From NCBI GenBank assembly GCA_947177885.1, contig CAMWWF010000101.1, positions 1-9,209 on the forward strand: a stretch of 9,209 bases of DNA. The letters are read 5' to 3'. Positions 1 through 5,715 of the stretch are shown one piece after another. The position numbers and the translations under genes were made by a program. The stretch's first letter is position 1; the number at the start of each line of letters is the position of its first letter. A model generated the notes under the pieces. The model was given only the letters and a program-made list of their open reading frames with translations. It was not told the DNA's origin and made no database searches. This stretch comes from an uncultured Lachnospiraceae bacterium (GTDB taxonomy: Bacteria > Bacillota_A > Clostridia > Lachnospirales > Lachnospiraceae).

Positions 1-1582
1 CGCTGTAGGTGTAGGAGTACAGGCCCATGTAATAATGGGGCTGGCGCATCCAGGTCAGTTCTGCGCCCTGGTTGATCTCCACCGCATCCCCCCAGAATTT
101 CTGCAGGGTATCCCGCATAATATTGCTCAAAGTTTCCGCCTGCACGCTGCCTCCCGCGTCCACCAGCCTGTACACCTCTCTCTGGTAGGCTGCCTCCATG
201 AGATGGGTCACGAAGTTGTGATAATAGGTGTTGCCGATCATGCAGGTCAGCACCCAGCGCCTGAACCGCTTGTCCTCGCTGGTCTTTAGCAGATAATGAG
301 CCATGAGCAGTTCGTTCATGGTGGAGGGAGCCTCCACAAAATAGGCGGACACCTCCGTGTCAAAGATGGACTGGCTGCTGTTGCAGGATTTAAAGTGCCC
401 CGCATGTCCCAGTTCATGGGCCAGGGTAAACACATCCGACATCTTATTGTTCCAAGTCAGCAGGATAAAGGAATTCTTGCCGTAAGGGCTTGCACAGAAG
501 CCTCCGGTGGATTTCCCCTTGTTCTGGGCAAAGTCCACCCAGCGCTCCTCATAGGCGGTGCGCACCATCTGCACATACTCCTCCCCCAAAATGGAAAGCC
601 CCTTCTCAATATACTCCCTGGAACCTTCGATGGTCACTGAGGGGGCATAATCCGGGTCTACGGGAAGCTTTAAATCCGCAAAAGTCATCTTGTCCAGGCC
701 ATGTACTTTCTGAATCAGTTTTGCATACTTGCGCATATGGGGAGCCAGCTTCTCTGTGATGAGATCGATCTGGCGATCATAGAGATCCCGGCTGACTTTC
801 TGGTCATAGAGCAGATAGTTGTAAACCGACTCAAAGCCCCGCAGGGTAGACAAGACTTTCTCCGTCTGCACATTGGCGTTGTAGGCAGCCGCCGTCACGT
901 TCTCATACTCCCTGATCTTTTGGGAAAAAACATCAAAAGCCGCCCGGCGCACCCGGGTGTCCGGCTCATATTCATAATCATCTTCAAAAAGTGTGTAGCC
1001 CAGCGGATACTCCTTTCCATCCACCACGAAAGGATCAAACTTCATATCCGCCAGCTTGGTCATATTGTAGATCTCATAGGGTGTGCCGTAGATGCTCTGG
1101 CTCAGTGCGGAGACCACCCGCTCCGCCTCCGGATGCAGCCTGTGGGCCTTATCCCTCAGGACATTCTGCAGGAAATACTTATTGCCGCTGCTGATGGTTA
1201 TGGCCTTTCGAATGCTCTCCTCGTCCTGCTCCATGATCTCGCTCCGGACAAAGCTCAGGCTGCTTCGCAGCTTTGCGATCAGGCGGCCGATCCTGCCATT
1301 CCTCTCCTGGTTATCATTGTCATAGTAGTCCACGGATACAGCCAGGTCACAGTAACTGCCTGTGAGCGTCATCAGCTCGTACACCTGCCTGTACGCCGTG
1401 ACACAGTTCTCTATCTGTTCCGGCGTGTCCAGCTGCCCCTTGTACTTCTCCACGATCTCCTGAGCCAGCAGCTCCATCTTCTCCACATCCCGCAGCATAT
1501 CCGCCTCCGTGGCATATATGCGGGATAAATCCCAGGTCAGCTCTTCCGGTACCTCTTTCCTGCTCTTCAATTCTTCCGCCAT
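1..1582 (-). CDS. pepF: Oligoendopeptidase F (M3 family metallopeptidase), C-terminus cut by window edge
   Basis: This is a cytoplasmic zinc peptidase of the M3B/PepF family, which degrades short peptides. The ATG at 1582-1580 is preceded by an AGGAGG site (complement of 1591-1596) with 8 bases between. The protein begins MAEELKSRKEVPEELTWDLS, the usual PepF opening. The zinc signature HELGH is at residues 389-393 (H389 and H393 as ligands, E390 as catalytic base). The third ligand is E417, in FVEAPST, 24 residues after the second His as expected for the family. The GFCASPYGKNSFILL segment just before the zinc motif is also typical. 527 codons are visible. The family is about 600 residues, so roughly the last 70 lie outside the window. 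The zinc site is complete, so the visible part looks functional. It is separated from the upstream VOC gene by a 336-base leader and is probably transcribed from its own promoter. Confidence 0.95.
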   Translation of the reverse strand, partial: MAEELKSRKEVPEELTWDLSRIYATEADMLRDVEKMELLAQEIVEKYKGQLDTPEQIENCVTAYRQVYELMTLTGSYCDLAVSVDYYDNDNQERNGRIGRLIAKLRSSLSFVRSEIMEQDEESIRKAITISSGNKYFLQNVLRDKAHRLHPEAERVVSALSQSIYGTPYEIYNMTKLADMKFDPFVVDGKEYPLGYTLFEDDYEYEPDTRVRRAAFDVFSQKIREYENVTAAAYNANVQTEKVLSTLRGFESVYNYLLYDQKVSRDLYDRQIDLITEKLAPHMRKYAKLIQKVHGLDKMTFADLKLPVDPDYAPSVTIEGSREYIEKGLSILGEEYVQMVRTAYEERWVDFAQNKGKSTGGFCASPYGKNSFILLTWNNKMSDVFTLAHELGHAGHFKSCNSSQSIFDTEVSAYFVEAPSTMNELLMAHYLLKTSEDKRFRRWVLTCMIGNTYYHNFVTHLMEAAYQREVYRLVDAGGSVQAETLSNIMRDTLQKFWGDAVEINQGAELTWMRQPHYYMGLYSYTYS

Positions 1583-1704
1583 TTCCCTGTCCTCCTGTTT
1601 GTTCGTTTCACTTTTCCTTCGCTTTGCTCCGTTTGATCGTTATCCAGGCGCCTCGTCAATGGTTCCTTCTTAAAGGAAGCAATCATCCCTGATCCACATA
1701 AACC

Positions 1705-1803
1705 TCATCCTGGGGCAGAAAATTCTCTGTGCCCGCAAAGCCAGTTTTTACTTTTTACAATAACATACAATGGCACAAATATCCATAAAAACAAAACGGC
1801 CAT
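1705..1803 (-). CDS. Candidate small hydrophobic peptide (32 aa) in the pepF leader
   Basis: An ATG at 1803-1801 opens a 32-codon frame ending in TGA at 1705-1707. The peptide starts MAVLFLWIFVPLYVIVKSKN: about 17 hydrophobic residues that could span a membrane once, followed by positively charged residues and a short tail containing one Cys. The ribosome-binding site is poor, with only AGG about 9 bases upstream. A second 35-aa frame (1862-1755) overlaps it in a different phase. I do not recognise the sequence. It could be a real small membrane protein, a decayed gene end, or chance in an AT-rich leader. Confidence 0.25.
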   Translation of the reverse strand: MAVLFLWIFVPLYVIVKSKNWLCGHREFSAPG

Positions 1804-1869
1804 GGTGTATTGCCTGTTACATCACCCTTCACCAGTCCAATGTAAAAACCTTTTCGAATCATGTTGATC

Positions 1870-1878
1870 AGTATAACA
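1870..1878 (-). promoter_or_regulatory. Candidate extended -10 promoter for pepF / small ORFs
   Basis: On the minus strand the sequence TGTTATACT has TG one base before a TATACT hexamer, the extended -10 form, which can work with a poor -35. The best upstream -35-like match is weak (TTCATC with 19-base spacing). The site lies in the AT-rich part of the gap after the VOC stop and points toward pepF. It is a motif match only. Confidence 0.4.
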
Positions 1879-1918
1879 TAATTCAAAAAGGTCTGATGAA
1901 CAGAATATATCATATTTT

Positions 1919-2266
1919 TCAATTGGAAAAACTTCTTAAGTAGATCACATTCCTGTCCGGATCATAAAAGCTCATATTGGTTGCTCCCCAGGGCCGGACA
2001 GTGGGTTCCTCTATCACTTCTACCCCCAGCTCCGATACTTTCCTGTATGCCTCCTCCATGTTTTCCACAGTAAATGCCAGGCAGATATTCTGATTCTGAT
2101 CATTCTTTTCCGTTCCGTCATTGTAAACAGTCAGCATGGTTTCTTCTGCGATAATAGTCTGATGTACTCTGTCATCACTTGCATTATCGACTCCCAGCAA
2201 CTTCTTGTAGAAATTTGCCAGTCTTATCACATCATTGGTCAACAGTCCGACTTCTCCCAGTCTCAT
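1919..2266 (-). CDS. Small VOC-superfamily (glyoxalase/dioxygenase-fold) protein
   Basis: This 115-residue protein has the single-module VOC fold pattern. It runs MRLGEVGLLTNDVIRLANFY (beta strand, then the ND-x-LANFYKKLLG helix), a mid-protein strand ICLAFTVENMEEAYRKVSELG, and the closing FYDPDRNVIYL strand. ATG 2266 is chosen over the GTG at 2290 because GGAGGT (complement of 2271-2277) sits immediately upstream of it; the longer start would place this site inside the gene. The first metal-ligand position seems to be occupied by E5 and the usual final Glu (NxIEL) by Tyr109, so a standard three- or four-ligand metal centre is not evident. Some VOC proteins instead bind drugs or small molecules without catalysis. 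The substrate is unknown. It lies 111 bases after the toroid protein, with a GC-rich spacer between them. Confidence 0.85.
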   Translation of the reverse strand: MRLGEVGLLTNDVIRLANFYKKLLGVDNASDDRVHQTIIAEETMLTVYNDGTEKNDQNQNICLAFTVENMEEAYRKVSELGVEVIEEPTVRPWGATNMSFYDPDRNVIYLRSFSN

Positions 2267-2288
2267 GGCACACCTCCATAATTTTTTC

Positions 2289-2377
2289 ACCTGTGGGGGT
2301 TGCGATCCACTCCCAAATGAGCAAAACGCGGATGCGCAAGCAGACGCAGGAGCACGTAAACGCGGGGTTCTTTTATC
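2289..2377. other. GC-rich spacer, possible dispersed repeat
   Basis: The spacer between the toroid gene stop and the VOC gene is clearly richer in G and C than the flanking sequence. It contains three ACGC(A/G)GG-like units on the plus strand (2326-2331, 2344-2350, 2360-2367), a TGCGCA palindrome near 2333-2338, and GGGGTT near both ends (2296-2301 and 2364-2369). One minus-strand frame is open throughout (reading ...LLRLLAHPRFAHLGVDRN...) but has no start or ribosome-binding site. I suspect a short interspersed element of the kind found between genes in Clostridia. This cannot be shown from one copy. Confidence 0.3.
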
Positions 2378-3298
2378 TCACATTCCCTCAAGGGCTTTCA
2401 GATAAAGCAGCTTTTTGATGATAATATCGCTCTTCCACCAGTTGACGGCAACCTCATATTCCTTATCCTCCGTACACCACTGCCAGGGAACAATAAACGA
2501 ACCGTCCGGAAGCTGATTCTCCTTTATATGCCGGCACTCTGCAGCAGCCGCTTCCACGTTATCCGCATAAAAGGGACTGTCTTTTGAGGAAATGAACTGC
2601 GAGGGAAAGGTGCAGTAATCCGTCTTCCATTTCTCCGTATCCCTGCAGATATTGCAATTCACCTGCTCTTTCAGTCTGCGGAGCAGCTGCCCCATATCAA
2701 AGAGCTGCACTTCCGCCTCCGCACAATATTCGTACAGACGGAGAAAGCAGCCTGTCACATGCATTTCCGGGAAAGGCGCTTTCGCGCAGAACCACTCTGC
2801 GGCCTCCTTTGCGATCTCACAGGACAGCCGGTACAGTTTACTGTCCGTTTCCGCGTACCGGATCGCAAAGCCGGCAAGACACGCCGTTGGGTTATATTCA
2901 AACGAGCTCCCTTTCCCGTCCTCATACTTCCACCAGACGGCTCCGGGATGCTCATTATTGGATGGCACCGTATTCAGCCACTGTTTCCGGGACGGATCAA
3001 AGTCCGCACCGCTGTCCAGATACCGTAAGATATTTTTGATGATATGGCTGGTACGGTCAGTCATTTTTACTTCCCGCAGGATTTCCGTTGCCACCCAGGT
3101 CTGGATGGGACTGGAATCCGGATTAAAGCTGTCCGCCTCCAATGCGTGTCCAAATCCCCCATCCTCATTCTGGTATGCGGCAAGGGCCTTCAGCACCGCA
3201 TCCCGGGAGCCGTTCTCGAAGTGATACTGCCAGCGGGCAAAGTCCAGCGGTCTGGCATTCCGGTAAATAAAGCTTCCTGCTTTTTCAAAGGTGTTCAT
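2378..3298 (-). CDS. Alpha/alpha-toroid protein, squalene cyclase / prenyltransferase-like fold
   Basis: This 306-residue protein contains repeated short helices with QW-like turns: AYQNEDGGFGHA (residues 41-52) and ENQLPDGSFIVPWQW (260-274). It also has aromatic-rich segments such as PGAVWWKYEDG. This pattern is typical of terpenoid cyclase / protein prenyltransferase-type toroids. I see no DxDD or DCTAE motif and no clear prenyltransferase zinc site, so a cyclase reaction should not be assumed; bacterial homologues of this size are mostly uncharacterised. The start at ATG 3298 is supported by AAGGAG (complement of 3306-3311) with 7 bases between. The same frame stays open to 3475, but that part (Cys-rich, low complexity) lies before the Shine-Dalgarno site and is probably leader. 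The gene ends at TGA 2378-2380, and the VOC gene follows. Confidence 0.8.
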   Translation of the reverse strand: MNTFEKAGSFIYRNARPLDFARWQYHFENGSRDAVLKALAAYQNEDGGFGHALEADSFNPDSSPIQTWVATEILREVKMTDRTSHIIKNILRYLDSGADFDPSRKQWLNTVPSNNEHPGAVWWKYEDGKGSSFEYNPTACLAGFAIRYAETDSKLYRLSCEIAKEAAEWFCAKAPFPEMHVTGCFLRLYEYCAEAEVQLFDMGQLLRRLKEQVNCNICRDTEKWKTDYCTFPSQFISSKDSPFYADNVEAAAAECRHIKENQLPDGSFIVPWQWCTEDKEYEVAVNWWKSDIIIKKLLYLKALEGM

Positions 3299-3354
3299 GA
3301 TCGTTCTCCTTTTCTTCTGTTTTGTCAGCCACGCATCCGCCCTGACCCTCCATT

Positions 3355-3368
3355 GACAGGCGCCTGTC
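3355..3368. repeat. 14-base perfect palindrome in the toroid gene leader
   Basis: GACAGGCGCCTGTC is its own reverse complement. It lies 57 bases upstream of the toroid gene start. It could be a dimeric-repressor operator, or form a 5-base-pair hairpin in RNA with a GCGC loop. No function is shown. Confidence 0.5.
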
Positions 3369-3397
3369 CGTTTCCCTTGCAGCAGACAGATCCACAT

Positions 3398-3454
3398 GCC
3401 CTGCAGGCGGCAATCCCATTTGCAGCAACAGGGCAAAATGCGGCCGCCTGTCTG
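3398..3454. repeat. Interlocked inverted repeats, possible alternative RNA structures
   Basis: On the plus strand GCCCTG (3398-3403) is complementary to CAGGGC (3429-3434). CAGGCGGC (3404-3411) is complementary to GCCGCCTG (3443-3450). The order is 1-2-1'-2', so the two stems either exclude each other or form a pseudoknot. On the minus strand AGACAG (complement of 3449-3454) can also pair with CTGTCT (complement of 3382-3389), giving an outer stem around the GCGGC/GCCGC pair. The NotI-type palindrome GCGGCCGC is at 3440-3447. Confidence 0.45.
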
Positions 3455-3552
3455 ATCATAATGCATGGCATCCACGATCCATCATACTGCATTTCCCTTA
3501 AAATGTATTGTATATTTCCGACACGCACCATGTTCTGCCTGACAGGTTCTCC

Positions 3553-4692
3553 CTATCCCATCTCAAGCCCGAGACACCTGGCTCTTTCCCGAAAGCTCTT
3601 ATACTGCCGTTCCGTGATAAAATCTTCTCTTGTGATGGGCTCTGTAAAATGAAAATCCACTTTTTTCATAGCTGTCTGAGCCGCCTGCTTTAAGGTCATC
3701 TCCCCAAATTGATAAGGAGCATCCATGTCCCTCATAAAATCAATGTCAAAAGCATTGTTATGATCGAACAGCGGATGGCATCCCAGAATCTCCATGGTCT
3801 CCGTATCATAGAAAAAGCCCCAGTTCTGCCCATGCCTGTCCCGGTTACTGATCAGGAAATCCACGATCCACATCTTGAAAATACTGTCCCTGTCAATCTC
3901 AAACATCTTTTCCTCAGGATCCATTCCGTTCACATTGCAGTAAGAAATAAATTCCATTCCCGTCAGGACAGCCTTCCTCTCTGTGGTCATGCAGGGACAC
4001 ATACAGACATATTTTCCCTCATCTTCCCCGGCCTCATAATGGACGTGATCCACATTCATCTTGTCCAACAGATCCGAACACATTACTTCTATCCTGGACT
4101 CGGTATTGCCGTTGGCTCCCAGCTTATAAAGCCAAAGCTGAGAATCCTCATGCCGTCTCCATGCCTTGGCATACGCGCCATTGGTGGTAAGTTCCGGTGT
4201 GACCAGGGAGCCCTGCAGGGTAAGGGACTTACCGTGCAGAGCCACCTGGGCTATGATCTCATTCAAAGGATTCTGTTTCACATCAACCTGACTCCAGGAT
4301 ATCTCACCATCCTCCTCAAATTTGAGCCAATAGGGATCCAGCACAGACACGGCTCTGCAGGCGAGAGCGATCCTGATCCGCTGTTCGTCCGTTCCCACCT
4401 GCTCAAAATGGCATAAATTATAGATCCACTTCGCATTTGCTCTGCTTAAGAGCAATACCCTGTTAGCAAGCCAGCTGACAATTGCCTCTTCGTTTTTTCT
4501 GGCAGCAAGCATCCACTGCGTCATCTCACCGGTTGTCATGATCTGATCGGATTTCAGCATTTCCCGCAGTTTTCCCCTGATCGGATAGGGAAGGTATTTC
4601 TCCCGGATCACTTCATACTGCATATGGTCGAGATCCACTCTCATAACCTCGGTATCCTTCATCATTATGATAAACTTCCTGACATTTTCCAT
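3553..4692 (-). CDS. HipA-like / phosphatidylinositol-kinase-like protein kinase
   Basis: This 379-residue protein has the C-terminal catalytic signature of the HipA/PI-kinase-like fold. VDFLISNRDRHGQNWGFFYD (277-296) carries the catalytic-loop Asp285, His287 and Asn290. GCHPLFDHNNAF (304-315) carries the metal-binding Asp310. Upstream, LWLYKLG places Lys190 as the probable ATP-binding lysine, and E202 in the following helix is a candidate partner. The segment TPELTTNGAYAKAW (165-178) precedes the kinase core. Residues 1-160 are not recognisable as the HipA N1 domain. ATG 4692 follows AGGAGG (complement of 4701-4706) with 8 bases between. HipA kinases phosphorylate aminoacyl-tRNA synthetases or other targets and are usually paired with a HipB-type HTH antitoxin. 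No such small HTH gene is adjacent; the neighbour upstream is a full-length AraC regulator. The family call is firm, but the target and any toxin role are unknown. Confidence 0.75.
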   Translation of the reverse strand: MENVRKFIIMMKDTEVMRVDLDHMQYEVIREKYLPYPIRGKLREMLKSDQIMTTGEMTQWMLAARKNEEAIVSWLANRVLLLSRANAKWIYNLCHFEQVGTDEQRIRIALACRAVSVLDPYWLKFEEDGEISWSQVDVKQNPLNEIIAQVALHGKSLTLQGSLVTPELTTNGAYAKAWRRHEDSQLWLYKLGANGNTESRIEVMCSDLLDKMNVDHVHYEAGEDEGKYVCMCPCMTTERKAVLTGMEFISYCNVNGMDPEEKMFEIDRDSIFKMWIVDFLISNRDRHGQNWGFFYDTETMEILGCHPLFDHNNAFDIDFMRDMDAPYQFGEMTLKQAAQTAMKKVDFHFTEPITREDFITERQYKSFRERARCLGLEMG

Positions 4693-4773
4693 CTGTTACG
4701 CCTCCTGTAGCCTGCGGATCCCTGGCAGCCAAAAAGCACATACCTTCCGGCAGATGCGAACCGCACTAATAAG

Positions 4774-5628
4774 TTATTCCTTTATCTTCCCGGTATTGTA
4801 AGCATACTGTTTTGCTTTCTGAATGTCCATACCGTGATACCGCTTAAATTCCCGCATCAGATGGGACTGGTCCGTATATCCGTACTTATATACGGCATCC
4901 AGGACATCAAACCCGGCGTTTCTGAAAACATCATTCCACAGGAACTGATAACGCACCAGATTACCAAGCTTCTTCGGTGTGATCCCGATATATTCGTGAA
5001 AGAGCCTTTCCAGCTGCCTGCTGCTGACAAAGCACTCCCTCGCCAGATCCGCCGTACTCCCTGTTCCTCTCTGTGAGATCATCTGCGAAACAGCGCTGTT
5101 GACCACACTATTCTGTCTTGCCCGGAGCAGCTTTGGAAGAAGCAATGCTTCCGCCAGTCCTGCCCGCTCTGCCAGAGTGTTTCTCTCATACAACTGCTGC
5201 CGTATCATCCTGTCCAGCCATGAGAATCTGGACGGCACTTCATAAAAGCCGTTTATGGTATCCTTTAGGGAATCTTCCGAAAAGGGATAGGCTCCCCATG
5301 CATAAAACCGGATGGCAAATACGGAAATAAGATGCCCCTGCACCGCATCGCTGCGGGAGTAGAAAACGGTATCATTGATTCCGCAGAATCCGCCTGAAAT
5401 ACGATTTGCCGTATGATCGATCTGATAGATAATATCCATGCAGGTATCGGGAATGACTACAGATGCATCCATACAGTTCTGACCATCCCGATTCCAATAA
5501 GGTCTTTCACTTCCCCAGAAGCAGCGGATGTATTTTGCCAGTTCCGTATTTTGCGGCAATATCTCTCTATAGGTTTCGCTGTTGTTTAAAGGAGTTGCCG
5601 TCAGCGGCATGTATAATACTCTTTTCAT
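4774..5628 (-). CDS. AraC-family transcriptional regulator with DUF6597-type N-terminal domain
   Basis: This 284-residue DNA-binding regulator has an N-terminal ligand or sensing region (about 20-130) with the typical features YREILPQNTELAKYIRCFWG and VVIPDTCMDIIYQI, followed by a C-terminal AraC domain. The first helix-turn-helix is around 190-214 (STADLARECFVSSRQLERLF). The second is around 240-266 (DVLDAVYKYGYTDQSHLMREFKRYHG), with the conserved GYxDQSHLxREFKR core. The ATG at 5628 has only a weak AGGT site 3-4 bases before it. ATG 5610 (residue 7) is a possible alternative with AAAAGAG upstream. It lies 87 bases after the HEAT-like gene and 81 bases before the HipA-like gene, so it may share a transcript with both. 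Its regulated genes may be these neighbours, but no operator could be identified. Confidence 0.9.
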   Translation of the reverse strand: MKRVLYMPLTATPLNNSETYREILPQNTELAKYIRCFWGSERPYWNRDGQNCMDASVVIPDTCMDIIYQIDHTANRISGGFCGINDTVFYSRSDAVQGHLISVFAIRFYAWGAYPFSEDSLKDTINGFYEVPSRFSWLDRMIRQQLYERNTLAERAGLAEALLLPKLLRARQNSVVNSAVSQMISQRGTGSTADLARECFVSSRQLERLFHEYIGITPKKLGNLVRYQFLWNDVFRNAGFDVLDAVYKYGYTDQSHLMREFKRYHGMDIQKAKQYAYNTGKIKE

Positions 5629-5715
5629 CTACCTGTTTTCACTTTCTGTCCTGCCGGCACATTTGCACACACTTTGCAGCAAGGAATCGTCAGCGTAATA
5701 ATCCGTTTTCGGCAG

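Larger units (their letters stand above)
1583..1918. other. 336-base intergenic region / long leader upstream of pepF
   Basis: This gap holds no large gene. On the minus strand it contains an extended -10 promoter candidate (1870-1878), two overlapping tiny ORFs (1755-1862 and 1705-1803) and a short inverted repeat TTCCTT-ctta-AAGGAA at 1663-1678. The pepF ribosome-binding site is at its low-coordinate end. No convincing rho-independent terminator for the VOC gene was found just after its stop: the sequence there is AT-rich, with only weak 4-base arms. If the promoter is real, the pepF transcript would carry about 280 bases of untranslated leader. Confidence 0.6.
3299..3552. other. Structured leader between the HipA-like gene and the toroid gene
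   Basis: This 254-base gap holds the toroid gene's ribosome-binding site and a dense set of complementary segments (see the separate repeat entries), including a 14-base perfect palindrome and an interlocked pair of inverted repeats. On the minus strand TATACAAT near 3506-3513 could be a -10 element, but no good -35 was found. A 68-codon Cys-rich frame (3531-3325) crosses the region without a credible ribosome-binding site. I do not recognise a known riboswitch class. Confidence 0.45.

Noticed and set aside
35..1528. Long plus-strand ORFs opposite pepF (84, 114 and 275 aa)
   Set aside because: They are antisense shadows of the pepF reading frame, which has a clear zinc motif and ribosome-binding site.
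1879..1918. Rho-independent terminator after the VOC gene
   Set aside because: Only 4-base arms (TGAT/ATCA) were found and no GC-rich stem precedes a T-run.
3299..3475. N-terminal extension of the toroid protein to 365 aa
   Set aside because: A strong Shine-Dalgarno site at 3306-3311 precedes ATG 3298, and the extension is Cys/Trp-rich and unlike the rest of the protein.
3325..3531. Minus-strand 68-aa Cys-rich ORF (contains CRACGSVCCKGNG)
   Set aside because: It has no credible ribosome-binding site and crosses the structured inverted-repeat leader. The Cys codons are explained by the GC-rich repeats. It matches no family I know.
3709..4416. 235-aa plus-strand ORF opposite the HipA-like gene
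   Set aside because: It is a complementary-strand shadow with His/Ile/Pro-rich composition, and the minus-strand frame carries the kinase motifs.
5612..5617. Perfect TATAAT on the plus strand
   Set aside because: It lies in the coding start of the AraC gene, has no -35 at 16-18 bases, and no plus-strand gene follows.
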